Notes: generated by a model from the letters alone, not told the origin. A stretch of DNA of 64,000 nucleotides from Fibrobacterota bacterium (GCA_019509785.1 JAEKLQ010000052.1:24280-88279); one strand, 5' to 3'; shown: positions 15,762-25,514, counted from the stretch's first letter. Made by a program: numbers and translations.

Positions 15762-17693
15762 TCAGAATCCCGCTTCCAAACTGAATTGCTGCCCCCCGGC
15801 CAGGGGGGCATCCTCCTCAAGGCCGAACTCGAAGGCGTAGTCGAGGGACAGGCGCATCTTTAGCCCCGCTTCCTTGAGCCCGTCCGTGTCCAGCCCGAAG
15901 CCTACGGAAATGGCGCGGACCGTTTCGCGCCCGAAGGTTTCGTGCAACCCGCCGCGCAAGGCCAGCACGTCCCATAACGTCTCCTCGCCACCCACCCGCA
16001 AATGATCCGCCTGATCGGCCCAGATCCCCTTCTGCCCGTCGAGGAGGAATATCAGGCCGTGATCGGCCCGGTAGGCTGCGCCGACCTTCCATTCGACCGG
16101 CAAGATCTCGCCGTAAGATCGATCGGTGAAGGTGTTCTGGTGACGCAGGAATCCGAATGCGTCGCGTACGGAAAGGGCGGCCGTGATGCGTTCGCTCAAG
16201 GGCGCCTGCACGCCGAAATCCCATCCCATCCCGTAACTGTGCCCGGTGGAGCGATCCTGCCCGGTTCCGTCCATGCCGGCTTGGGCCAGGTAGAGCTTGG
16301 CCTGGGCTCCGGCCTTCACGCCATCCCACGCCGGCCAGAGCATCCCGAGATCGCAGGCCAGGGTCCCGAACACCGTGGTTTCGTTCGCGAGGCCGTCGCC
16401 TTCGTATTGCGCGCCTAGCCCCTGGTGCCAGCCTCGGAACAACGGGCCCGCGTAAGCGACGAAGAAGGAAGGCGTCCCGTCGGGCAGGCTCCGCTTGGCC
16501 ATGACCACGTTTTCCCGCTGGGCCTGGGCCACGCCGGCCGGGTTCATGAGGAGGGAGATCCCGTCCGCGACGGCCGCCACCCCCGCGCCGCCCATGGCGG
16601 CGAAGCGCGCGCCGAGGGCGGGGGAAGCGAAGAACCCGCGTAAGTAGGAAGACGGGCCGGAAGCCGATGCCAAATCGCCCGCGGGCCGGGACGAATTGTC
16701 GTCGGCGCCCAGGAGTTGGCCTTGCGCATACGCCAAAGCCGCGCCGGCCGCGACCAGGCCGGCGCCGGTCCAACCGGTGCGGGCGCGATGGTCGAGGGAA
16801 TCCTTGGGGTTGAGCCAAGGGATGGAGCGCCACGGGCCCGTGGCGAAGAGCGCGCCTTCGATGCTTGGGCCTTCGCGAACTGAAAGGCGATCGGTATCGC
16901 GAGCGGAGTCGCGATCGTAATCAGGGTTCCGATCGGGATCAGAGTTCCGATCGGGATCGGCCAGGCGCAGTCCCGCTTCCCGCGCGAAAGGGATAAGGCC
17001 GCCGGGCACGGCTTCGGACCAAACTTGCAAGGCGCGGCGGATGACTCCGCCCTGGGCCTGGGCCAGCACCAGCCGCAGGACCCATTGCGAGTCGCGCAAG
17101 GCGAGATGGGACGAGAGCACGAGCGGCACGGGGGCGGAGGCCGCGGCCCGGGCCACGCAGCGCGCCTCGAAGCAGGCGGAGGGAAGGCTTCCGCCGGGCC
17201 AGGCTTGCGAGGCCGCCTCTTGGGTGAGGATGCGAAAACGGCCGGACTCGGCCAGACCCAGGCGCAGGCCCGCGGCGGCTTGGGCCAGGGCGCCGGTATC
17301 GAGCCCGGTTACGGCCATCGGAAGCATGATAAGGCCGGGAGCGGTTCCGGAATCGGCAAATGGTCCGTCGGCGGGGCGGGCTTGTGGATGGGGCGCGACC
17401 TTGCGTGCGGAGACCGCGCTGTCGGCGACGGAGTCGAAGGCGTCGAAGCTTCCGATGTCTGCGCTATCGGACGGCGCGGCCGGGCCTGGCGCTTGGGCCG
17501 GGGTCGGGGTCGGGGTACGGGCGGGGGGCGCGGTTTGAGCCGGGGCCGGACGAGGATCGTCCCAAGCCGCCAGTCGCGGGTCTTCCGCCGCCGACCACCG
17601 GGCTTCCGGTTGGGCGAAAGTGAGGGTCGCGAATACGGAGCAAGCGGCAACGGCCGCGCCGGCCCGGATCGAAATGCCGCTTATCCGGTTCAC
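15762..17693 (-). CDS. PorV/UPF0164-like outer-membrane beta-barrel protein
   Basis: A 643-residue protein with a signal peptide (cleavage near TFAQ), a Pro/Ala/Thr-rich linker at about 40-110, and a central domain with VLSSHLALRDSQWVLRLVLA. The C-terminal half, from about residue 350, carries ALGARFAAMGGAGVAAVADG and LLMNPAG, the hallmark of PorV/UPF0164 FadL-like barrels. It ends in Phe, as outer-membrane barrels do. It overlaps the preceding 1474-residue gene by 4 bp (ATGA), so they are coupled. A possible role is as an outer-membrane partner for the surface protein encoded upstream. Confidence 0.78.
   Translation of the reverse strand: MNRISGISIRAGAAVAACSVFATLTFAQPEARWSAAEDPRLAAWDDPRPAPAQTAPPARTPTPTPAQAPGPAAPSDSADIGSFDAFDSVADSAVSARKVAPHPQARPADGPFADSGTAPGLIMLPMAVTGLDTGALAQAAAGLRLGLAESGRFRILTQEAASQAWPGGSLPSACFEARCVARAAASAPVPLVLSSHLALRDSQWVLRLVLAQAQGGVIRRALQVWSEAVPGGLIPFAREAGLRLADPDRNSDPDRNPDYDRDSARDTDRLSVREGPSIEGALFATGPWRSIPWLNPKDSLDHRARTGWTGAGLVAAGAALAYAQGQLLGADDNSSRPAGDLASASGPSSYLRGFFASPALGARFAAMGGAGVAAVADGISLLMNPAGVAQAQRENVVMAKRSLPDGTPSFFVAYAGPLFRGWHQGLGAQYEGDGLANETTVFGTLACDLGMLWPAWDGVKAGAQAKLYLAQAGMDGTGQDRSTGHSYGMGWDFGVQAPLSERITAALSVRDAFGFLRHQNTFTDRSYGEILPVEWKVGAAYRADHGLIFLLDGQKGIWADQADHLRVGGEETLWDVLALRGGLHETFGRETVRAISVGFGLDTDGLKEAGLKMRLSLDYAFEFGLEEDAPLAGGQQFSLEAGF
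16926..16958. repeat. Short tandem repeat inside the PorV-like gene
   Basis: GTTCCGATCGGGATC occurs twice with an 18-nt period (16926-16940, 16944-16958), with decayed copies on the 5' side. It encodes an Asp/Arg-rich stretch (DPDRNSDPDRN). The copies are in frame, so gain or loss would change linker length only. Confidence 0.6.
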
Positions 17694-20600
17694 CGGTACA
17701 CCACCACCGGCTTCAAGGTGTAACGGGTGCGCGTGGATCCCGTCGCGTTCACGGCGACTTCCAGCAGGTACCGGCCATTGCGCGCCCAGCGTCCGCCGTC
17801 GGCCTTGCCGTCCCAGTAGAAATCCACCGGCCCCTTGGGAACGGTCTTATGATCGACCAGGATCCGCAGCAGTTCCCCGTCCAAGGTGTAGATCTTCAGC
17901 GTCAGGGTAACCTCGGAGCTACGATCCGATTCGGGTTCCACGCGGATGCGGGCCCCGTATTGGGTGTTCCCATCCCGGGAGGCCAGGACCAGCGGGCTGA
18001 ACGGATTCGGGGTGATGCTCACCTGGCCCGCCGTGAGCGGCCGCGAAGCGCCCAGCAGGCCGTAATAGCTGCCGTCCAGATCGGCGATGTCGGCGGAGAG
18101 GACGGCTTCCCCGAAGCTATTGGTGTCGTCGACGGCGGAATCGGCCAAGGCCATCCAATCCAGCTTCAGGGCATAGAAGCGCTTGAGCGTATGCGACCGG
18201 CCCCCGGTGGGGATCCCGATGGAGATGCGCGGCTTCTTGGCGAAGGCGGCTCCCAACGGGTTGGCGATTTCCCACAGCGGCCCGTCGATGGCGTAGTCGC
18301 GCCCGCTGGAGAAGGATTTGGCCACGCTCCGCCGGAACAATCGCAAGGTCGCTTGGGGCTTATCGGCGAAGGCGGAATCGGGTACGCGCAGTTCGAAGCG
18401 TTTGTCGTGGAAGAAGAGGCGGGCGCTATCGCCGGCGCGCAGCGTTTGGCCCACGTTCAGGCCGCGCGTAGCCGAGTCGCGTTCGGCGCCCAACTCGGTT
18501 GCCGCCTCCGATCCGTCGGGATTGGACTGGCGCGCGATCACCCGCAAGGGCCCGATGAAACGGGGGTCGAGGGCGACGCGCATCTCGGACACGGTTCCGG
18601 CTTCGGGAGGATCGAGGCTGAAGGCGGGATCGGCCGCCAACTCGACGGCAGGCGTCAGGGTGGTATCGAAGCCGGTGACGAACAGGCCGAAAGGCGCCGG
18701 CGCATTGATGGCCTGGGTTTGGCCCAGGCTGGAAGACAGGACGAGTTTGTTGGCCTGCGCGTCCACCACCTTCGCCGGCAGGCTCAGGCTCTGTTCTACT
18801 CCGTCCAGGGTAACGCTCACGCGCAAGGAATCCCAAACCGCCGCCGCGGCGCGAAGGGACCCGCCCCGTTTGGCGGCCGCCCGGATGGGCGTGCCCGCGG
18901 TGGGCGCGGCGGTCTGGTAGGTCAAGGTGCGCTTAGAACGCTTATCGAGCTTCATGGACAAGGCGGAGTCGGCTTCCCAATGGATCTCCGCTTTGGCATC
19001 GACCAGGGAATCGAGGCGGCGGCCGGCGGCATCGTAGGCATGCAGGTAGAGATGGCCTTTGGTCCGCGCGGGAAGGCGGAGGCTGTCGCCGGAGGACAGT
19101 TTGAGGAAAGCCAGTTCGCGGGAAGGCTCGACATCGGCCTGGAAGCGCCGCGCGGCGTCCTGGTTGGAATAGAGAAGCCCGCCCGACTTGATGCGGAACC
19201 AATAGGTGAGCCTTCCCCCCTGGGGTGCGGGGCGGAATTTGAAGAAACGCGGTCCCGCGGGCCCGAACAATTGCGCCGATGGAACGCGGAAGGTATCGGC
19301 GGGGGCGCCGTAGCCATAGATGATTTGCACCGAGTCCAGGCGGGCTTGGGCTTGCAACGCCACCTCGACTTGGCCGTCGTTGAACGCGAGCGGAGCGGGG
19401 TGATGCGCGAAGGGAAAGGCCAGGTTGACGATGGTATCGGCGGCGCCGGACGCGGCCAGGGAGAAGGCGTAACGGGAAAGCGGGATCAAATCGCCGCTGT
19501 CGGGAACGGCATCCAAGGTATAGGTGCCGCCCGCCGCGGGCCCGAACTTCGCGCCGGCGGCCACTTGGGTCGCTTGCGGGGTGATCAGCCGAACGCTTCC
19601 CTTCACCGCCTGTCCACCGGCCGCGAAGGCGAAGGTCAAGGTCTTGGTGGCCTTCTTGAGGGTCAGATCCTGGCCGGTCTTCCAAAGGCCGTCCTTGATG
19701 ATTACCGTGGGCTCGGCGTCGGGGCCGTAACCCCTGATGCCGCAGGCGAGGCGATAGGTTCCGTCCGGGACGCCGTCGAGGGAATAGGCCATGGCGCCCG
19801 CTTCCCCGGGGACAGGGGCCGATTGCGGGACGGCCGTAGCCGCTACGGCCAAGGTAGCGGCATCGAGCAGGGAGATCGTCACCGCGGCGGGATCCAGGAC
19901 CGTATCCGGGGTAACGTGCAGGGTACCTTGGACGGAAGCGAAGCCCCGCAGGGAAAGGTCCGCGGCGTAGGTGGAACGCTGGGCGGCCACCCGCAGGACG
20001 GCCGAATCCGGGAGGCCCTTCCCGGCCTTGCTGGCGCGTACCAGGTATACCCCGGTATCCGCCGAGAAGGAGAATTCGCCGCGCAGATCGGCATCGGCCC
20101 TTTGCTCCCCGCCGCGGACGCGGTCGACAAGCTCGACCGAGGCCCCGGGCAAAGGCGCGGACTGCGGCGCGCCGGCGGTCGGCCAGGTGAGCAACGATAC
20201 CCGGCCTTTCACGAGCGAAGCGCCCGACGTGAGGGCGAAGGCCAGGGACGCGGCATCGGTGAGCTGCACCGCCTTGGTATCGGAGGCGAAGCCGGCGCGG
20301 GAGGCGGTGACGGAGTAGGCGCCGGGCGACAGGAAAGCGGAAAAGCTTCCCTTGTCGTCGCTACGCAAGGCGCGGACGACGGCGCCGGCCGCGGTCTTCA
20401 CCGTCACGTCGCAACCGGACATGGGCGCGCCCTTGTCGTTGGAAACCGTACCGGTCAAGGCGGACTGCGCTTGGGTAAGGACGAGTTTCCCCAGATCCAA
20501 GTCCTTGCCCGCGGCCACGGTCACCAGGGTATCTGGCCGGGACTGGTAATCGGGCTTGGCGATGGAAATGGCATAGGTCCCCGGGGATAAGCCCAGCAGG

Positions 20601-22114
20601 AAAAAGCCCTGCGCATCGGACTGGGCGATGATCGTGCGGCCGCCGCCGGTGGCGGTGGCCGCGGCATTGGGAAGGTCGGAGCCGGCCTTGTCGGATAGGC
20701 GTCCCGTGACGCGGCAATCGGCCGGCGCCAGGGAAATGGCCAGGGAAATGGGCGCGCTGGTTCCCAGGTTCACCGTCCGCGTTTGCGACAGGAACCCGTC
20801 CTTGGCGAAGGTGAGCGTGTATCCGCCCACCGCCATGTCCTTATCGGCAAAACCATCATTCGTGGTGAAGAGCGGAAGCGGATCCGCGCCGCCGTCCACG
20901 GGCGCGATGGCCACGCGCACGTCGGCCAACGGTTGGCCGCCGGCGGCGGAGGTGACCTTGACCGAGAGGGTCTGAACGTCATTGCGGTACTGGAAGGAAG
21001 AAGTGTCGCCCACCGTCCCCGCCCCCGCATCCGAAATGGCGAACACCTTCCAGACGTAACGCCGGGTAAGCAAAACGCGACGGCCATCGAGCCGGGCCGT
21101 GGTGTCGGTGACCTCGGTGCGCCAGATGGGGATGAGTACGTCCACGCCGGCCTGCGCTTCCAGGGAGTAAACGAAAAGCTGGTAGGTGTTGGCCGCGCCG
21201 CCTCCCGACGCGGCTTGCGCCCGCGTCCATTTGAAATCCACCACGCTATCCTGGGGCACGGCCAGGATTTTCCCTTCCGCCGGCGCCAGGTTCTTGGGCG
21301 GCGTCAAGGCAGGCCCAGGAGGCTGCACCGTGAAAAGTTTCAGCGCCTGCGCCTTGGACGAGGAAGCGAGCGCGCTACGGCCGTCGTAGTTATCCAGGAT
21401 GACGAGGTTGTAGGGAACGCCCGGGGAAAGGGGCGGGGCCGGTACCTGGGAGAAATTCCCGGAAGGATCGGGGGTGCCGTAGGCGATGGAGGACTGGGTC
21501 GTGATCGCCTGCCAGATGATGCTGGCCCCCGAAACCGTTCCTTTGTTGGCATCGATATCGATGGCCTGATCGGAAAGCAGCAGATGGTAGGCCGGCACGC
21601 CCGGCACCGGGGTCCATGCGATGTCGGGGCTGGACGACGTTTCCTGCGCCTTGGGCGATAGGAAGGTCGGGGCCTGGCGGGTGGCCACCCACAGCGGCGC
21701 TTCGGGCGTGGTCTTGCCATCGGTGCAATAGCCGATCACGTAGTGGAAGCCCAGGCCCAGCTGCGGCCCGGTCTTACCCGAATCGACGTCTTGCGGTTTG
21801 AAAACGAAGATCCATCCCGTCGAGTCCGGAGTGCGCGACTTGATCGCGCGGATCTTGCCGGGATGCGTTTCGATGCGGGTTCCGGCGGGAACGGGGCTAT
21901 GGTATAAACCACAGCTATCCGGCGCGCGCGCCGGAGGAATGGCGGACACGACGATGCGCACGCTGGAATCGGAGAAAACCTCGGCGCGCGGGAAGTCGGA
22001 GAAGAGCAGGGTCCCGGGCGAGGACGGGGTTTGCGACCATGCGGGGCGGGCGAGGCAGAACGCCGCCAATCCCGCCATCGCCAAGGCCGGGCCGATCCGG
22101 GCTTCAGAACGCAT
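17690..22114 (-). CDS. Large secreted surface protein with CarboxypepD-like repeats and FlgD-like C-terminus
   Basis: A 1474-residue exported protein (signal peptide MRSEARIGPALAMAGLAAFC). Residues about 60-380 look like two or three Ig/Fn3-type domains. From about 385 to 850 there are at least five CarboxypepD_reg/CnaB-like beta repeats (for example GVPDGTYRLACGIRGYG and SPGAYSVTASRAGF). The last 110 residues resemble a FlgD-type Ig fold (ITPNPFSPL; LKIYTLDGELLRIL; YWDGKADGGRWARNGRYLLEV), common at the ends of secreted proteins in FCB bacteria. It overlaps its upstream neighbour by 11 bp and its downstream neighbour by 4 bp. It is probably an extracellular structural or adhesive protein. Confidence 0.8.
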   Translation of the reverse strand: MRSEARIGPALAMAGLAAFCLARPAWSQTPSSPGTLLFSDFPRAEVFSDSSVRIVVSAIPPARAPDSCGLYHSPVPAGTRIETHPGKIRAIKSRTPDSTGWIFVFKPQDVDSGKTGPQLGLGFHYVIGYCTDGKTTPEAPLWVATRQAPTFLSPKAQETSSSPDIAWTPVPGVPAYHLLLSDQAIDIDANKGTVSGASIIWQAITTQSSIAYGTPDPSGNFSQVPAPPLSPGVPYNLVILDNYDGRSALASSSKAQALKLFTVQPPGPALTPPKNLAPAEGKILAVPQDSVVDFKWTRAQAASGGGAANTYQLFVYSLEAQAGVDVLIPIWRTEVTDTTARLDGRRVLLTRRYVWKVFAISDAGAGTVGDTSSFQYRNDVQTLSVKVTSAAGGQPLADVRVAIAPVDGGADPLPLFTTNDGFADKDMAVGGYTLTFAKDGFLSQTRTVNLGTSAPISLAISLAPADCRVTGRLSDKAGSDLPNAAATATGGGRTIIAQSDAQGFFLLGLSPGTYAISIAKPDYQSRPDTLVTVAAGKDLDLGKLVLTQAQSALTGTVSNDKGAPMSGCDVTVKTAAGAVVRALRSDDKGSFSAFLSPGAYSVTASRAGFASDTKAVQLTDAASLAFALTSGASLVKGRVSLLTWPTAGAPQSAPLPGASVELVDRVRGGEQRADADLRGEFSFSADTGVYLVRASKAGKGLPDSAVLRVAAQRSTYAADLSLRGFASVQGTLHVTPDTVLDPAAVTISLLDAATLAVAATAVPQSAPVPGEAGAMAYSLDGVPDGTYRLACGIRGYGPDAEPTVIIKDGLWKTGQDLTLKKATKTLTFAFAAGGQAVKGSVRLITPQATQVAAGAKFGPAAGGTYTLDAVPDSGDLIPLSRYAFSLAASGAADTIVNLAFPFAHHPAPLAFNDGQVEVALQAQARLDSVQIIYGYGAPADTFRVPSAQLFGPAGPRFFKFRPAPQGGRLTYWFRIKSGGLLYSNQDAARRFQADVEPSRELAFLKLSSGDSLRLPARTKGHLYLHAYDAAGRRLDSLVDAKAEIHWEADSALSMKLDKRSKRTLTYQTAAPTAGTPIRAAAKRGGSLRAAAAVWDSLRVSVTLDGVEQSLSLPAKVVDAQANKLVLSSSLGQTQAINAPAPFGLFVTGFDTTLTPAVELAADPAFSLDPPEAGTVSEMRVALDPRFIGPLRVIARQSNPDGSEAATELGAERDSATRGLNVGQTLRAGDSARLFFHDKRFELRVPDSAFADKPQATLRLFRRSVAKSFSSGRDYAIDGPLWEIANPLGAAFAKKPRISIGIPTGGRSHTLKRFYALKLDWMALADSAVDDTNSFGEAVLSADIADLDGSYYGLLGASRPLTAGQVSITPNPFSPLVLASRDGNTQYGARIRVEPESDRSSEVTLTLKIYTLDGELLRILVDHKTVPKGPVDFYWDGKADGGRWARNGRYLLEVAVNATGSTRTRYTLKPVVVYR

Positions 22115-23492
22115 AGGCGATCCCCGAACGCACGGCGGGCAGCGGCGAGATGAAAAAATCGACCCGGAAAACCAATGGATTGCCCCAGGTGAATCCGAAG
22201 TCCAGGATGGGTACGATGGGATCGCCGTCCCATTCCAGCGGCGAGGCCCCGGATAGCAGATGGCCTTGCTTGCGATAGCTGACGTTGAGGCTATGCGCCC
22301 CGAGATCGCCGTGGAACCATCCGAATCGGCCGCTCAGGCAGATGACTTGATCGGGGAAAAGATCGAGATCGACGAAACCTTCCGTGTCAACCGCTTCGGC
22401 GCCCACCGCCCCGCTGTCGGCCGCCGCTTCGGACTTCCCGGACGATTCGTTGTGGATGGAGACATGGCCGAACACCTTGGTGTAGCTGAGGGCCAGCTTA
22501 CCCGGCCATAAATCGACCGTGAGCGTATGCGATTGCGGCAGGGTGAGGATCAGGCGGTCGTCGATATGCAGGTTGCGTTTCGCGGTTTCGCCATCCAGCA
22601 GGCGCCGCAAGTTATCCGTGGTCAGGAAGGAATCGGGCGCGGTGAAACGCGGCTCGAAGGTATCCGGATCGATGAAGAAGGGGACGCTGTAGGCCAAGTC
22701 CAGATGGCCCCGGGCCGACATGCGCACTCCCATGCGCGAGACGAGGGACACCGGCCCGATGCGGATGGCCAGGTCCGGGCTCCAGGCATCGCCTTCGTAC
22801 TGCCCTTGGGCGGTGCCGTACACCTTGTCATCGGGATACTCCACCTGGAAGGATGCGTTCCCCGCGTCCCCGCCCACCGCGATGCGTCCGGAAAGGTCGG
22901 GGCGCAAATCGCCCGCGGTATGCGCCAGGAAGGTGTGCTTATGGATCTGGAATCCCAAGGCCACGTAAGGCGTGGGCTGGAAGGCGTATCCGAAAGTCAG
23001 CGACCGCCACTCCATGTCGAAGGCGAGCGGCATATGGATGGCTCCGCGCAATAAGATGGACCCGGTATTCTCCAAGGTCGTGTCCAGATTGAAACGCGCG
23101 TCGCCCAAGGCCCCGTTCACCGATAGGCTGGCGTTCTCCCGCGCGGCGAAGAAAGCGATGCCCCCGAATACCGGAGCGGAGATGTCGACGTGGGCGTTCA
23201 CGCGTTGGGATACCCGGGCGAAGAAATCGGGGATGACCACGGTGGAATCCGAGCTCGATCCCAGGAAGCGGTTGGCCTGCGCCGAGGCGCGGATCGGCAA
23301 ATTGAAACTGGCGTTCGCCAGGCCCTCGTCGAAAGGCCGGGATAGGGGCGATGTCAGGAAATCGTAGGAGAAGGCGCCGGAAATCTCCGCATTGGATTTC
23401 CCGACCAGAAGCAAGGGCTGGGCCTGCGCTTGGAAAAGGAGCAGGGAGAGGGGGAATAGATGGCACGCGATGCGGGCGGAACGCACGGGCAT
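22104..23492 (-). CDS. Predicted outer-membrane beta-barrel, first gene of the surface operon
   Basis: A 462-residue protein with a signal peptide (SLLLFQAQAQ) and many alternating hydrophobic strands (LSVNGALGDARFNLDTTLE; FGYAFQPTPYVALGFQIHKH; HTLTVDLWPGKLALSYTKVF), ending GIAYAF with a terminal Phe. This is the profile of a 12-16 stranded outer-membrane barrel. No closer family is recognised. It leads a tightly overlapping three-gene operon with the 1474-residue surface protein and the PorV-like barrel, suggesting that the three work as one outer-membrane complex. Confidence 0.72.
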   Translation of the reverse strand: MPVRSARIACHLFPLSLLLFQAQAQPLLLVGKSNAEISGAFSYDFLTSPLSRPFDEGLANASFNLPIRASAQANRFLGSSSDSTVVIPDFFARVSQRVNAHVDISAPVFGGIAFFAARENASLSVNGALGDARFNLDTTLENTGSILLRGAIHMPLAFDMEWRSLTFGYAFQPTPYVALGFQIHKHTFLAHTAGDLRPDLSGRIAVGGDAGNASFQVEYPDDKVYGTAQGQYEGDAWSPDLAIRIGPVSLVSRMGVRMSARGHLDLAYSVPFFIDPDTFEPRFTAPDSFLTTDNLRRLLDGETAKRNLHIDDRLILTLPQSHTLTVDLWPGKLALSYTKVFGHVSIHNESSGKSEAAADSGAVGAEAVDTEGFVDLDLFPDQVICLSGRFGWFHGDLGAHSLNVSYRKQGHLLSGASPLEWDGDPIVPILDFGFTWGNPLVFRVDFFISPLPAVRSGIAYAF

Positions 23493-23959
23493 AGTGTATC
23501 ATGGCGCGGCGCTCCTCCGCACGTCCTCCGGCTGGGTCGGCCCGCGTCCCGGGGCTCAGACGGCTCCGGGCGCGGCTATTCGAGTGGATGGGTCGACGGC
23601 CGGGCAGGATTTCGGGCTTGGTCTTCAATCCCTTCGTAACGCGCACGCGGAAGCGATGAATGAAGTCACTGCGGGCGCTGCTGGGGTTCGCCTGCCCGGC
23701 CATGCCGGCGCCCTTCGCCGATTCGCCCCGGGCCGCGGTCCGCCCCGGCCTGTTCGCGCGGGGGAGAGCCGACGCTTTTTGGCGGGGGCAAGGTGATGTC
23801 TGGATTCGGAGGGGGAGAATGCGTGGGTCCTGGGGGCTCGCCGCGGTTGGGGGGATCGAAGGGTTGAAAGCCGCGCGGCGCCTGGGGTTGTGGCTATCTT
23901 GGGGTCGGGCGCATCGGGCGGAAGAGATTAGCGGTAGGCAATCGCGAAGAGGAGAGCGT
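23493..23959. other. Gene-free stretch between divergent genes
   Basis: About 470 bp between the surface operon and the reductase gene. Frames remain open by chance in this GC-rich DNA but lack starts, codon periodicity or motifs. It must hold both promoters. No clear -35/-10 pair or operator was identified. Confidence 0.45.
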
Positions 23960-24982
23960 ATGGCGCAGGTTCTGGTTACGGGCGGAACGGGGTTCATCGC
24001 ATGCCATTGCATGCTGCGATTGTTGGCCGATGGGCATTCGGTCCGGACCACGGTGCGTTCCCTCGCGCGTGAGAGCGACGTCCGCGCCATGTTGAAGGCC
24101 GGCGGCGCCGAGCCCGGGGACAAGCTGACCTTCGCGACGGCCGATCTCATGAAGGATGACGGTTGGGCGGCTGCGGCGGCCGGGTGCGAATACGTCCTCC
24201 ACGTAGCTTCCCCGTTACCCATAGGCATCCCCAAGGACGAGAATGATTTGATCGGGCCCGCCCGCGCCGGCACTTTGCGGGCGCTCAAGGCCGCGCGGGA
24301 CGCGGGGGCCAAGCGTGTGGTGCTGACGTCTTCCTTCGCGGCTATCGGATATGGGCATACGCCGCCCGGAAGGCCGTTCACGGAAAGCGATTGGACCAAC
24401 CCCGAGGCGGCGGGCGTGAGCGCATATTCCAAGTCGAAAACCCTGGCTGAAAAGGCCGCGTGGGACTTCATGGCCAAGGAGGGCGGGGGTTTGGAATTGG
24501 CCGTCGTCAACCCGGTGGTGGTGCTCGGTCCGGTGCTGGGGCCCGATTATTCCACGTCCATCGAAATGATGAAGACCTTGATCCGCGGCGCCGTTCCAGG
24601 ATGCCCGCGCTTATGGTTCGGCGTGGTGGATGTAAGGGACGTGGCGGATATGCATGTCCGCGCCATGACCCACCCCGCGGCCCGGGGCGAGCGCTTCTTG
24701 TGCGTGGCCGGCGATTTTCTGTCGGTGCGGGACATGGCCTTGATCCTCAAGGAACGCCTGGGGGAGGCCGCGCGTCGCGTACCCACCCGGGTGTTGCCGG
24801 ATTGGCTGGTGCGGGTCGGATCGCTAATCAATCCGAAGGGCCGAGCTTACCTTCCCGAACTCGGCAAGCGCAAGAATGCGAGCGCGGCCAAGGCGCAGTC
24901 GTTATTGGGGTGGCAACCTCGGCCCATCCCCGAGACGATGGCGTCCACTTACGAAAGCTTGAAGCGATTCGGGCAAATCTAA
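23960..24982 (+). CDS. NAD(P)-dependent epimerase/reductase, dihydroflavonol-4-reductase-like
   Basis: A 340-residue extended SDR. The nucleotide-binding motif is TGGTGFIA (about residues 7-14), then LHVASP, LTSSFAAIGYG and the catalytic YSKSK. The family is the DFR/cinnamoyl-CoA-reductase/aldehyde-reductase group, and the physiological substrate is not predictable. GAGGAGAG sits 6 nt before ATG 23960; the frame is open further upstream, but those residues are low-complexity and not part of the family. Confidence 0.88.
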   Translation: MAQVLVTGGTGFIACHCMLRLLADGHSVRTTVRSLARESDVRAMLKAGGAEPGDKLTFATADLMKDDGWAAAAAGCEYVLHVASPLPIGIPKDENDLIGPARAGTLRALKAARDAGAKRVVLTSSFAAIGYGHTPPGRPFTESDWTNPEAAGVSAYSKSKTLAEKAAWDFMAKEGGGLELAVVNPVVVLGPVLGPDYSTSIEMMKTLIRGAVPGCPRLWFGVVDVRDVADMHVRAMTHPAARGERFLCVAGDFLSVRDMALILKERLGEAARRVPTRVLPDWLVRVGSLINPKGRAYLPELGKRKNASAAKAQSLLGWQPRPIPETMASTYESLKRFGQI

Positions 24983-25054
24983 AGACTCTTGAGGAGACGG
25001 GATTCAGGCGCCGGTGGGAAGCGCAGCTCCCGTTAAGGAGCGTCCGCAAGCGAA

Positions 25055-25104
25055 CGGGCCGTGCGGCCCGCTGAACGGAAGATGACCTGCGCGCAGACGC
25101 GCAG
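25055..25104. terminator. Two tandem hairpins between convergent genes
   Basis: CGGGCC/GGCCCG (25055-25070, GTGC loop) and CTGCGCG/CGCGCAG (25087-25104, CAGA loop) lie between the reductase and the HU-like gene. Neither has a U-tract, but placement between convergent stops suggests a bidirectional transcript end. Confidence 0.4.
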
Positions 25105-25113
25105 ATGGGGGCC

Positions 25114-25446
25114 TTAGTCGACGAAGGAAGAGGCGTCGGCCTGGAGGGCCTTGGCTTCTTGCTCGGCCCGCGACTGGGACAAGACCTCGGTCAGTTCCGG
25201 AACGTCCCGGATCTGGGTCTTCATGTCCGATGAGAACCGGAACAGGGCCACCTTGCGCCGGCCAAGAGGGCAGATCTCGCCGGTGCGCGGGTTCCGGGCC
25301 GGGCGGGGCTTACGGACCTTCGTATAGAAGGTGCCGAAACCGCGGATTTCGATGGTCTTTTCTTGGGCCAAGTACTCGCCGACGAGCCGCATAAACTGCT
25401 CGGCGACCTCCTTGATGACCAGATCCTGCTTGGTCACATTCTTCAA
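25114..25446 (-). CDS. HU/IHF-family DNA-binding protein with shortened N-terminus
   Basis: A 110-residue nucleoid protein. The beta-arm core is clear: IEIRGFGTF, then RNPRTGEI and ALFRFSSDMK. Compared with typical HU, the N-terminal helical part before GFGTF is about 11 residues shorter. The C-terminus is extended by about 25 residues (QSRAEQEAKALQADASS). The start is TTG at 25446, fixed by AGGAGG 6 nt upstream and a good sigma-70 promoter. Such proteins bend and coat DNA as dimers. Confidence 0.88.
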   Translation of the reverse strand: MKNVTKQDLVIKEVAEQFMRLVGEYLAQEKTIEIRGFGTFYTKVRKPRPARNPRTGEICPLGRRKVALFRFSSDMKTQIRDVPELTEVLSQSRAEQEAKALQADASSFVD

Positions 25447-25485
25447 ATTAACCTCCTACCCCTAGATATTGTGGTTAACACCCTG

Positions 25486-25514
25486 AAGATAACACGCCCT
25501 ATGGGGTCTTTCAA
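25486..25514 (-). promoter_or_regulatory. Sigma-70 promoter of the HU-like gene
   Basis: On the minus strand, TTGAAA (25514-25509), a 17-nt spacer and TATCTT (25491-25486) form a near-consensus promoter about 40 nt before the TTG start. Confidence 0.75.

Noticed and set aside
17849..20590. Very long open frame on the plus strand (913 codons)
   Set aside because: It is antisense to the 1474-residue surface protein, is Gly/Arg/Gln-rich without domains or a signal, and results from high GC in the third codon position of the real gene.
22939..24510. Minus-strand frame of 523 codons spanning the operon start and the reductase gene
   Set aside because: It overlaps two well supported genes and the gene-free gap; composition is Arg/Pro/Ser-rich as expected for an antisense shadow.
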